Assembly (NCBI RefSeq): GCF_013131805.1 | Contig: NZ_JABJRC010000004.1 | Coordinates: forward strand, 1-64,000 | Length of the DNA stretch: 64,000 nt | Direction: 5' to 3' | DNA from: Kribbella sandramycini | Lineage (GTDB): Bacteria; Actinomycetota; Actinomycetes; Propionibacteriales; Kribbellaceae | In this document: positions 18,232 through 26,107 of the stretch, one piece after another | How positions within the stretch are numbered: the stretch's first letter is position 1 | Layout: each line of letters begins with the position of its first letter | The notes under the pieces: generated by a model | Seen by the model: the letters and a program-made list of their open reading frames with translations, nothing else | The model's database searches: none | Told to the model about the DNA's origin: nothing | Translations under genes and position numbers: made by a program

Positions 18232-19142
18232 ATGCCCGGTGTCTGGCACCGGTTGACCCGCGACCGGGTGCTCCTGCTGTTCGCACTCCCCGGGGCCGCT
18301 CTGATCGTCGCATTCCACTACGTGCCACTGCTGGGCAATGTCATCGCCTTCAAGGACTACCAGCCGTTCCTCGGGATCGGCAGCAGCGACTGGTCCGGCT
18401 GGTCGAACTTCGAGGTGATCTTCAACGGCGATCCGGCGTTTCTGCGCGCACTGCAGAACACGCTGATCCTGACCAGCCTGCAGTCCGTCTTCGTGTTCCC
18501 AGCGCCCATTCTGCTCGCGCTACTGCTCAACTCGTTGTTCTCCGAGCGGATCAAGCGCATCGCGCAGAGCATCCTCTACCTGCCGCACTTCATGTCCTGG
18601 GTGATCGTGGTTGCGCTCTTCCAGCAGATGCTCGGCGGAAGCGGGCTACTGAACAACTACTTGCGTTCGCACGACCTGGCCACGCTGAACATCATCGGGA
18701 ACTCCGAGCTGTTCCACGTGCTGCTCACGTCACAGATCATCTGGAAGGACACCGGCTGGGCCACCATCCTCTTTTGGCCGCGCTGTCCCAGATCGACTCG
18801 CAGCTGTACGAGGCGGCCAGTGTGGACGGCGCCAGCCGGATGCGGCAGCTCTGGCACGTCACCTTGCCTGGTCTGCGCGGCATCATCATCCTGCTGTTCA
18901 TTCTGCGCCTGGGCGACTCGCTGACCGTCGGCTTCGAGCAGATCATCCTCCAGCAACAGGCTGTCGGCCGGGACGTCAGCGAAGTCCTCGATACCTACGT
19001 CTACAACAACGGCGTCCTCGGTGGCGCCTGGGGCGTCGCTGCGGCCGTAGGGCTGGTCAAAGGGCTCGTCGGCGTCGCACTGGTGCTGGCGGCAAACAAA
19101 GTCGCCCACCTCTTCGGAGAGCAGGGGGTGTACCGCCGATGA
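18232..19142 (+). pseudogene. Sugar ABC permease 1 (LplB-type), interrupted by a single-base frameshift
   Basis: The first ~180 codons read as a normal permease, with signal-anchor and membrane helices up to IWKDTGWATILF. At the T-run 18772-18775 the correct frame shifts: the continuation LAALSQIDSQLYEAASVDGA (the conserved EAA loop that contacts the ATPase) and the remaining ~100 residues to a TGA at 19142 lie in the next frame. One extra T would restore a ~303-residue protein. Everything after the run is still well conserved, so the change is recent or a sequencing/assembly error. The 3' end overlaps the second permease by four bases. Confidence 0.85.
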
Positions 19143-20026
19143 GCCGCAGAATCGTTCAGGGGGTGCCGATGCCCTCGTGGCCGATGCGCATCTTCAAAGG
19201 CCTGGTACTACTCGTGTTCTGCGCGGTAGTCATCGTCCCGTTCGTCGGAGTCCTGTCGACGAGCGTCGCACCGAACAAGCAGATCAACGAGTCCGGCGGG
19301 TTGGTGCTGATCCCGGAGTCGATCGACTTCGCGGCGTACAGGTCACTGTTCGCCGGCGGCGTCGTCACCCAGGCGCTGCTGATCAGCATCTTCGTCACGG
19401 TCGTTGGAACCCTGCTGAGCCTGACAGTCTCCTGTCTACTCGCCTATGCCCTGTCCCGGCCGGAGTTCGTGGCCGGACGGCCGATCCTGCTCGTCGTGCT
19501 CTTCAGCATGCTGTTCTCCCCCGGCATCATCCCCACCTACCTGGTGGTCAAGGGAGTCGGGCTGCTGGACAGCATCTGGGCGCTGATCGTGCCGACCATG
19601 GTCAGCGCGTTCAACGTCGTCGTACTGCGGGCGTTCTTCATGAACCTGCCGAGTGAGCTCACCGAGAGCGCCCGCATGGACGGTGCGGGTGAGCTGAAGA
19701 CGTTCACGTACATCGTGCTCCCGCTGTCCCGGGCCGTGCTGTCCGTGATCGGTCTGTTCTACGCAGTGGCGTACTGGAACGCGTTCTTCTCCGCACTGCT
19801 CTATCTGAACGACAGCAGGCTCTGGCCCCTGCAGCTGGTGCTCCGGACGTACGTCATCAACGACACCCAGCTCGGTAGCGCCGAGCTGGGCACAGAACTG
19901 TTGCCACCGCAGGCATCCATCCAGATGGCGATCCTGGTGGTGTCGATCGTCCCGATCCTGCTGGTCTACCCGTTTCTGCAGCGTCACTTCGCCAAGGGGG
20001 TGCTCACCGGCGCGGTGAAGGGATAA
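19139..20026 (+). CDS. Sugar ABC permease 2 (YtcP-type)
   Basis: 295 residues with six predicted membrane helices and the EAA motif region ESARMDGAGELKTFTYIVLP. Starts in an ATGA overlap with permease 1. Full length and intact. It needs permease 1 as heterodimer partner, so the importer works only if the upstream frameshift is not real or is suppressed. Confidence 0.92.
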   Translation: MSRRIVQGVPMPSWPMRIFKGLVLLVFCAVVIVPFVGVLSTSVAPNKQINESGGLVLIPESIDFAAYRSLFAGGVVTQALLISIFVTVVGTLLSLTVSCLLAYALSRPEFVAGRPILLVVLFSMLFSPGIIPTYLVVKGVGLLDSIWALIVPTMVSAFNVVVLRAFFMNLPSELTESARMDGAGELKTFTYIVLPLSRAVLSVIGLFYAVAYWNAFFSALLYLNDSRLWPLQLVLRTYVINDTQLGSAELGTELLPPQASIQMAILVVSIVPILLVYPFLQRHFAKGVLTGAVKG

Positions 20027-20040
20027 ATGAGTTTCTCCCG

Positions 20041-20082
20041 GGCAGGGACTCAAGTAACGTAGCTGGGCCCCCAATCCCTGCC
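20041..20082. promoter_or_regulatory. Inverted repeat immediately upstream of the HelR-like gene
   Basis: GGCAGGGA (20041-20048) and TCCCTGCC (20075-20082) are perfectly complementary, separated by 26 bases, and end one base before the GGAGG ribosome-binding site at 20083. It may terminate the importer transcript, or act as a leader structure or operator for the ATPase gene. Confidence 0.45.
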
Positions 20083-20094
20083 GGAGGATCACTC

Positions 20095-22119
20095 ATGCCC
20101 TCAGACGCGTCCGACACCCTCCAGGCCGAGAAGAACTATCTGAAGACCTCCCGCGCAGCGCTGGCCCAGATGCGGGAGAAGACCGGCGCGCTGGAGATCC
20201 ACAGCGCCGACCGGGTGAACCAGGAGTTCCTCAAGGCCGCGATCTGGCGGCGGATGAAGGAGCTCGAGGACGACCCCGAGGTGCCGCTGTTCTTCGGCCG
20301 GCTGGACTACGTCGAGCCCGCGCCGGAGACGTTCCACATCGGACGCCGGCACGTCAACGACGCGCTCGGCGAACCCCTGGTGGTCGACTGGCGCGCCGAC
20401 ATCTCGGTGCCGTTCTACCGGGCCAGCAAGACCGAGCCGATGGGTATCGGCAGCCGCCGCCGCTTCGGCTTCACCCACGGCGAGATGACCGCCTTCGAGG
20501 ACGAAGACCTCACCTCCACGGCCCCGGCCGAGCAGCACAGCGACATCCTGGACGCCGAGATCGAGCGCCCGCGCTCCGGCCCGATGCGGGACATCGTGGC
20601 CACGATCCAGCCCGAGCAGGACGTCATCGTCCGCTCCGGCGTCGAGGACACCATCTGCGTCCAAGGCGCACCCGGCACCGGTAAGACTGCCGTCGGCCTG
20701 CACCGCGCGGCGTATCTGCTCTACGCCTACCGGGACCAGCTCAGCCGAGCCGGAGTGCTCGTGGTCGGCCCCAACGCGAGCTTCCTGCGGTACATCGGCG
20801 ACGTCCTGCCGGCGCTGGGTGAGATCGAGGCCAAACAGACCACAGTCGAGGAGCTGGTCGCCCACGTGCGGGTGAGTGGGCCGGGGAGCGCCGCTGTCGA
20901 CGTACTGAAGGGCGACGCCCGGATGGCCGAGGTGTTGCACCGAGCCGTGTGGTCGCAGGTGCAGGCGCCCAAGGAGGCGCTGGTCGTTCCGCGCGGCTCA
21001 CACCGCTGGCGGGTGTCGGCGTACGACGCCGAAGAGCTGGTGGCCGAGCTGCGTACCCGCGGCGTCCGGTACGGCGCCGGCCGCACGATGCTGCCGCAGC
21101 GGCTCGCCCACGCCGTGCTGCTCAGGATGGAGGCCGCCGGTGACTCACCCGACGACCGCGTCCAGGACGCCGTCGCCCGCAGCCGTCCGGTCAAGCAGTA
21201 CGCCGAGGCGCTGTGGCCCGCCGTCGACCCGGCGAAGCTGCTGTTCCGGCTGTTCACCGAGCCGGAGCTGCTCGCCGAGCACGCCGACGGCATCCTGACC
21301 GCCGAGGAGCAGCAGCTGCTCGTCTGGGAGAAGGCGCCGCGCTCCGCGGGCGCAGCGAAGTGGTCAGTGGCCGACGCCACGCTGATCGACGAGATCGCCG
21401 ACCTGGTCGACCGGACGCCGTCGCTCGGCCACGTCGTCCTGGACGAGGCGCAGGACCTGTCGGCCATGCAGCTGCGCGCTGTCGGACGCCGCTGCTCAAC
21501 CGGATCGATGACTGTGCTCGGTGACATCGCACAGGGGACGACACCGTGGGCCACGCCGTCGTGGAGCGAGGCTCTGAAGCACCTGGGCAAGAGCGGCGCC
21601 CACACCGAGGAGCTGACGGCCGGCTTTCGGGTGCCGGGTCAGGTGATCGAGTACGCCGCTCAGCTGCTCCCCGTCATCGCACCGCACCTGACTCCGCCGA
21701 CCGCCGTCCGACGGGCCCGCGGTGAGCTCAGCATCACCAGAGTCGACGACAGCCTGACCGCCGCGGTGACGACGGTGAGCGAGGTGTCGTCCCGGCCTGG
21801 CTCCATCGGTCTGATCGTTCCGGACGCGGTCGTACCGGCCGCCCGGAAGGCGCTGCAAGCGCAGGGGCTCGAGTTCGCCGTCCTCGGCGACGAGGACGAC
21901 GCCGACGCACACCTGGACGTCGTCCCGGCCTCGTTGGCCAAGGGTCTCGAGTTCGACCACGTCGTCCTCGTCGAGCCGGCCGGCATTGTGGCAGGCGAGG
22001 CCGATGAGCGCACCGGCCTCCGCCGCCTGTATGTCTGTCTGACGCGTGCAGTCACCTCGCTGGCCGTTCTGCACCGCGAGGACCTGCCTGCCGTCCTAGA
22101 AGCCGCGCGACCCGCCTGA
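20095..22119 (+). CDS. HelD/HelR-like RNA polymerase-associated UvrD-type ATPase
   Basis: 674 residues. Coiled N-terminal arm (YLKTSRAALAQMREKTG), Walker A GAPGTGKT near 190, DEAQDLS (motif II), GDIAQGTTPW (motif III), GFRVPGQ (motif IV), KGLEFDHVVLVEP (motif V) and YVCLTRAV (motif VI). HelD proteins clear stalled or DNA-bound RNA polymerase; the actinobacterial HelR branch displaces rifamycins from the enzyme. The length and the actinobacterial context suit HelR, but the rifampicin-proximal loop cannot be assigned by eye. Strong GGAGG site upstream. The 3' end overlaps the convergent gene by 24 bases. Confidence 0.85.
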   Translation: MPSDASDTLQAEKNYLKTSRAALAQMREKTGALEIHSADRVNQEFLKAAIWRRMKELEDDPEVPLFFGRLDYVEPAPETFHIGRRHVNDALGEPLVVDWRADISVPFYRASKTEPMGIGSRRRFGFTHGEMTAFEDEDLTSTAPAEQHSDILDAEIERPRSGPMRDIVATIQPEQDVIVRSGVEDTICVQGAPGTGKTAVGLHRAAYLLYAYRDQLSRAGVLVVGPNASFLRYIGDVLPALGEIEAKQTTVEELVAHVRVSGPGSAAVDVLKGDARMAEVLHRAVWSQVQAPKEALVVPRGSHRWRVSAYDAEELVAELRTRGVRYGAGRTMLPQRLAHAVLLRMEAAGDSPDDRVQDAVARSRPVKQYAEALWPAVDPAKLLFRLFTEPELLAEHADGILTAEEQQLLVWEKAPRSAGAAKWSVADATLIDEIADLVDRTPSLGHVVLDEAQDLSAMQLRAVGRRCSTGSMTVLGDIAQGTTPWATPSWSEALKHLGKSGAHTEELTAGFRVPGQVIEYAAQLLPVIAPHLTPPTAVRRARGELSITRVDDSLTAAVTTVSEVSSRPGSIGLIVPDAVVPAARKALQAQGLEFAVLGDEDDADAHLDVVPASLAKGLEFDHVVLVEPAGIVAGEADERTGLRRLYVCLTRAVTSLAVLHREDLPAVLEAARPA

Positions 22120-23484
22120 GCGTCGCGAGGACCGGCGCGAGGAGCCGCCGCCGCTGGAGCGGGTCCGCGACGAGAACGACCGCCGCCGCGACCCGCCGCC
22201 GTCGTCGTCCGCTGCTGAACCGGCTGACGACATCGACCGGTTGATCGATTCGCCCATCGCGGCCGACATCCGGCCGAAGCGCGACCGGGCGCGCCGCGAC
22301 TGCCACCGAGCCCGCATCTCGTCACCGGCGCGGCGAGCGCGCTCGTCCGGGAACCACCAGCGGCGGCCGTCGCCCTGCGACCAGTAGCCGTCGATATAGG
22401 CGGCCATGTCCTCGCCGTACGTCCAGTACGGGCGCTCTTCGCGCCAGCCGGTCACCATCCGGATCTGCGGCGCCTCGCCAGCCTCGTCACGGCGCTTGCA
22501 GGCCGCGCAGACGTCGACCTCGCGCTCGCTACCGGACTCCGGCCGCCAGCTGACCTTGGCCGTGCTGGGCCCGTGGCGCGGGTCGTAGAAGCACGGCGCG
22601 GTCGGCTCCGGCATCGGTTGCCCAGCCCGGACTGCGTCGATGCAGACCAGCCCGTAGCGGGCTGAGCCGAGCAGACTGGTCACAGCCTCGATGTCAGCGT
22701 CGCCCTTGGCCGCATCCAGTCGGTGCCGCGCCTTCTCGACCGTATCGAGGACATCCTTGGACAGCTTGGCCTGCTGCGGTTCGGACGTCGTCGGCAGCGC
22801 GGAAACCTGCTGCGACAGCGCGATGATCTCCTCGTTGAGCAGCGGGCGCGTGTAGGCCAGATGGTCCTTCTCATCCTTACGCCGGGCCCGGACCGCGCCA
22901 AAGGTGACGATGCTCCACCACAGTCCGAAGATGCCCGCGATACTGCCCACCCAGGGCGCTGCGTCGATGTAGAACGGCTTGTCGACCACCTGTGCTTGCT
23001 CGATGAACCTGGTCAGCATTCGCTCGTAGTCCGGCGCACAACAGTCCACAGCCTGGTCGACTGCGTTGCCCACGTAGTACGTCGGCCCCTTGTCGGCCCG
23101 CTGGACGGCGTGGAACCCACGGCCCGCGCTCTGTGATCTCGCATCGACGAGCACGGCGTAGACGCCCTCGACGCCGACCCGGTCGTAGAGCTGGTCGGCG
23201 ATCTCCTCACCCTCCCAGACCAGACCGGAGTACTTGGTGGTTCTGAGCTTCTCCGCAGGAACTACCGCGATCCGGATCGGCGCTGCCGCGCTCTTGGCCG
23301 CAGCGTTCAGTTCTGCGACCTCGGACGCCGACAGCCCACGCACCGCCGGATCCACCCAGACGCCTGGCTCACCCAGCTGCGCAGCGACCTCGTTGAAGTA
23401 GTCACCCGGAGCCGAGCTCGCAGCGTGCGCCGGGAGCACCGGAACGACCAGGAGCAGCGCCAGTGCGGCCAGCAGTCGTTTCAT
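22096..23484 (-). CDS. Exported/membrane protein with TPM-like domain, cysteine motif and Ser/Arg/Gly tail
   Basis: 462 residues from the ATG at 23484 (ATGA overlap with the upstream paralogue). Signal peptide 1-~21; an extracytoplasmic domain with IRIAVVPAEKL and GVYAVLVDARS strands similar in layout to TPM-type domains; membrane helix near 180-200 (WVGSIAGIFGLWWSIVTF); cytoplasmic helical region; then a cysteine segment CFYDPRHG ... VCAACK that could bind metal. The last ~45 residues are nearly all Ser, Arg and Gly. Function unknown. Paralogous to the gene upstream, which lacks the tail. Confidence 0.75.
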   Translation of the reverse strand: MKRLLAALALLLVVPVLPAHAASSAPGDYFNEVAAQLGEPGVWVDPAVRGLSASEVAELNAAAKSAAAPIRIAVVPAEKLRTTKYSGLVWEGEEIADQLYDRVGVEGVYAVLVDARSQSAGRGFHAVQRADKGPTYYVGNAVDQAVDCCAPDYERMLTRFIEQAQVVDKPFYIDAAPWVGSIAGIFGLWWSIVTFGAVRARRKDEKDHLAYTRPLLNEEIIALSQQVSALPTTSEPQQAKLSKDVLDTVEKARHRLDAAKGDADIEAVTSLLGSARYGLVCIDAVRAGQPMPEPTAPCFYDPRHGPSTAKVSWRPESGSEREVDVCAACKRRDEAGEAPQIRMVTGWREERPYWTYGEDMAAYIDGYWSQGDGRRWWFPDERARRAGDEMRARWQSRRARSRFGRMSAAMGESINRSMSSAGSAADDDGGGSRRRSFSSRTRSSGGGSSRRSSRRSGGSRGF

Positions 23485-24491
23485 CGCTTGCTCCTCGAGA
23501 GTCTGTCCTGACACGACTGACAGACGGGCACCTCGCGTGGCTTCCCACCGGGCGGGGTGTACATCCAGTCCGTCACCGAAATGCCATGTGCCGGGTCGAA
23601 GAAGCACTGCACCCGTCGGGGCGGCCGGTCCGTGCCCGCAGCGACCGCCTGCGCACAAGCGAGTCGCCAACGGCCGTACTCGACCCGCGCCCGCACATCA
23701 CGCAGCTCTTCGTCCTCCAGGTCACCGTCGACCACGCGGCTGGCGTCGGCGTACGCATCCATCGCCGCCTGTACGTCTGCCGCGTTGTCCACGCCATCCA
23801 GACGCACATCTGCGGCATCCAGTTCCTCGCCGAACCGCGTTACATCCTCCCGAGCCAGCGCCTGCCGCTCGGTCAGCGTGTCCGCCTCGTCCGGGAGGAC
23901 GGCGTACGACGGCCGGTACAGCGCCGGCCCGGAGTCGCTCCGCGGCCGGGACCGCCACCACCGCAGCACCAGACCGAATGCAGCGAACAGCACGACGAGG
24001 AGACCCACCAACCAGAGCCAGCTCGGAGGGCCGCCGGCCGCCTTCGGTACGTCGAGCTGGTCGAGGACTCCGTTGAGTGTGCCGACCGCATCGGACCGGC
24101 TGTGCCTGGCCAGCTCCTCAGCGAGGATCTTGTCGATCGGGGTATCCACACCGACCGCACTGCCCCAGGTGATCGCCCCACCGAAGACAACCAGGTAGAT
24201 ACCGTCTGCGGCTTGCTTGTCGACCAGCGCGTCGACGTACGCCCGAGCGGCCGCGGCACTGTTACCACTGCCGTCGTTCAGCACCGCCGCCGGTACGACG
24301 GCGATCCGGATCGCCTCGTCATGACCGCCGAGCCGCTCACGCAGCTCTTCCGCGTCCTCGTCCGGCACGAGGGAGCGCTGTGTCGAGTCGACGTACACAG
24401 GCGAGGTCTTCCAGCCGTCGACGACCGGAGTGGGGTCAGCCGCTCCGGTCATCGAGGTGGTGAGCACTAGCAGCGCGGCCAAGAGTCGCAT
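23481..24491 (-). CDS. Exported/membrane protein, paralogue of the downstream gene
   Basis: 336 residues. Signal peptide 1-~18, extracytoplasmic domain with IRIAVVPAAVLND and GIYLVVFGGAI strands, membrane helix ~157-177 (WLWLVGLLVVLFAAFGLVL), then a cytoplasmic helical domain ending in CFFDPAHG ... PVCQSCQDR. The same order of parts and the same Cys pattern occur in the next gene, showing a tandem duplication. No function known. Confidence 0.75.
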   Translation of the reverse strand: MRLLAALLVLTTSMTGAADPTPVVDGWKTSPVYVDSTQRSLVPDEDAEELRERLGGHDEAIRIAVVPAAVLNDGSGNSAAAARAYVDALVDKQAADGIYLVVFGGAITWGSAVGVDTPIDKILAEELARHSRSDAVGTLNGVLDQLDVPKAAGGPPSWLWLVGLLVVLFAAFGLVLRWWRSRPRSDSGPALYRPSYAVLPDEADTLTERQALAREDVTRFGEELDAADVRLDGVDNAADVQAAMDAYADASRVVDGDLEDEELRDVRARVEYGRWRLACAQAVAAGTDRPPRRVQCFFDPAHGISVTDWMYTPPGGKPREVPVCQSCQDRLSRSKR

Positions 24492-24506
24492 GGCCGCTAG
24501 CCTGCC

Positions 24507-25697
24507 CTAGTCGGAGGCCGTTGCCGCCAGAGGCTCCTCGATGTGCTCCAAGTGCTCGATGTCCTCGAGCCCGGGGTTGCGGCGCAGAGTGAAGGTCAGA
24601 GCCAGGACGATCAGCGAGAGCAGTGCGGCCAGCGGAGGCAGGTACTGCAGCCCGGCCACGTGGATCACCAGGCCACCGACCACCGCGGACAGCCCGGCGC
24701 CCAGGTAGATGGCTGAGGCGTTCAGTGCGATCAACAGACCGCCGCCCAGCTCCAGCAGCAGGTTCTGGATCGGCGGATTGAAGGCCCAGGTGAACATGCC
24801 CCAGACGAACAGCGCCACCGCGGCACCCGCCGTACTGCGAGCCGTCAGGTCCAGTGTGCTGACCGTCAGGATGATGCCGATCAGCAGCACGATCAGAGTG
24901 CGGATACTGCCGTAGCGGTCCGTGGCGCGACCTCCGAGCAGGTTGCCGACCACAGCACCGACGCCGTACACCAGCAACAGGATGCCCGTGACGTTACCGG
25001 TCAGACCGGCAGTCTCCTTGAGCAGCGGCACGATGTAGATGTAGACGCTGAAAGCGCCGAGCACGCCCAGCACGGACATCGTGAGCACGATCTGTACCCG
25101 CCGGTCGGCGAGCCCGGCGAACCGCTCGCGCAGCCCGACCACTGCGGGCGCATCAACCTTCGGGAGCGCAGCGCGCTCGACCACGGCGACCAACACTGCG
25201 ATCACCGCAATCAGCGCGAAGACACCCTTGTAGCCGAGGGTCGGTCCCAACAGACTCCCCGCCGGCACACCCAGCACCAGAGCGAAGGTCAGACCGCCGA
25301 ACACGACAGCAACCGCTCTACCGCGCTCCTCCGGTGGCAGCAGCCCAGTAGCGAACAGAGTGGCTGCCGGTGTGTAGGCAGCCGCGCCGAACGCAGCCAC
25401 CACCCGCCCGGCGACCAACACCGGGTAATTGGTCGCCACGGCGGCGATCAGATTGCCCAACGCGGCCAGAACCAGCGCGGCGATCAGGAGCGTCCGCCGC
25501 TCCCAGCGCCCGGTCAGTGTGGCCAGAATCGGCGCACCGATCGCGTAGGCCAGGGAGAAGGCGGTGGCGAGCTGACCGGCGGCGGTCAGCGAGACGTGGA
25601 GCTCGGAGCTGACATCGGGCAGCACGCCGGACACGACATACGCGCTGGTGCCGACCGCGAACGCACCAGCACCGAGCAGGTAGATCCGTGCGGACAT
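24507..25697 (-). CDS. Major facilitator superfamily efflux transporter (DHA1-like)
   Basis: 396 residues from the ATG at 25697. Twelve membrane helices, the loop 2-3 motif ILATLTGRWERR and a central cytoplasmic loop. The start matches sugar/drug exporters of the AraJ type (GTSAYVVSGVLPDVSSEL). Divergent from an ArsR-like regulator across a symmetrical operator, which suggests it is inducible by its substrate. Substrate not predictable. Confidence 0.92.
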   Translation of the reverse strand: MSARIYLLGAGAFAVGTSAYVVSGVLPDVSSELHVSLTAAGQLATAFSLAYAIGAPILATLTGRWERRTLLIAALVLAALGNLIAAVATNYPVLVAGRVVAAFGAAAYTPAATLFATGLLPPEERGRAVAVVFGGLTFALVLGVPAGSLLGPTLGYKGVFALIAVIAVLVAVVERAALPKVDAPAVVGLRERFAGLADRRVQIVLTMSVLGVLGAFSVYIYIVPLLKETAGLTGNVTGILLLVYGVGAVVGNLLGGRATDRYGSIRTLIVLLIGIILTVSTLDLTARSTAGAAVALFVWGMFTWAFNPPIQNLLLELGGGLLIALNASAIYLGAGLSAVVGGLVIHVAGLQYLPPLAALLSLIVLALTFTLRRNPGLEDIEHLEHIEEPLAATASD

Positions 25698-25723
25698 GAG
25701 GTCCTTCCCGGGAAGATTCGAAT

Positions 25724-25760
25724 AGTTCGATGAAGATCGTACTACGAAACTCATCGAACT
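25724..25760. promoter_or_regulatory. Divergent operator between MFS pump and ArsR-like regulator
   Basis: AGTTCGATGA (25724-25733) and TCATCGAACT (25751-25760) are a perfect 10-bp inverted repeat around a 17-bp centre. Flanking half-sites ATTCGAAT (25716-25723) and CTTCGAT just downstream add to a TTCGA-rich array. Likely binding region of the regulator encoded at 25786. Confidence 0.65.
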
Positions 25761-25785
25761 TCGATATCCGTCGTACTATGGACCC

Positions 25786-26097
25786 ATGACCAGGAAACAG
25801 CTCCCCCAGCCGGACCGGGCGGAGATCCGCGTCGAGGCGGTCCTGCAGGCCCTCGGCGAGCCGGTCCGGCTGCAGATCGTCCGCGCGCTGGCCGACGCTC
25901 CGGAGGGCATCGCCTGCGGAGAGATCGAGCTACCGGTCACACCGTCCACCCGGGCGCACCACCTGCGCACGCTGCGAGAGGCCGGCGTCCTGACGACGCA
26001 CACCGAAGGCACCCGCCGAATCAGCAGCCTCCGCCGCGACGACCTGGACTCGCTCTACCCGGGCCTGCTCACCGGGGTGCTGTCCGCAGCGCAGTGA
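25786..26097 (+). CDS. ArsR-family HTH regulator
   Basis: 103 residues: a single winged-HTH domain (ALGEPVRLQIVRALADA, recognition helix TPSTRAHHLRTLREAGVLTTH, wing EGTRRISSLRRDDLD). No Cys pair for metal, so probably not a metal sensor. Divergent to the MFS gene and most likely its repressor. The next gene follows after 10 bases. Confidence 0.92.
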   Translation: MTRKQLPQPDRAEIRVEAVLQALGEPVRLQIVRALADAPEGIACGEIELPVTPSTRAHHLRTLREAGVLTTHTEGTRRISSLRRDDLDSLYPGLLTGVLSAAQ

Positions 26098-26107
26098 CTG
26101 GCAGACT

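Noticed and set aside
18768..18780. Programmed -1 frameshift in the permease
   Set aside because: The site CTC-TTT-TGG is not a good slippery heptamer (the re-paired codon would mismatch at its first base) and no stimulator hairpin is evident; a point deletion or sequencing error is simpler.
17703..19142. Separate gene from a 479-codon frame ending with permease helices
   Set aside because: Its first ~340 codons are out-of-frame reading of the binding protein and permease; only the end is real, as the frameshifted permease C-terminus.
20027..20094. Rifamycin-associated element upstream of the HelR-like gene
   Set aside because: No match to the known 19-bp element; only the GGCAGGGA/TCCCTGCC repeat is present.
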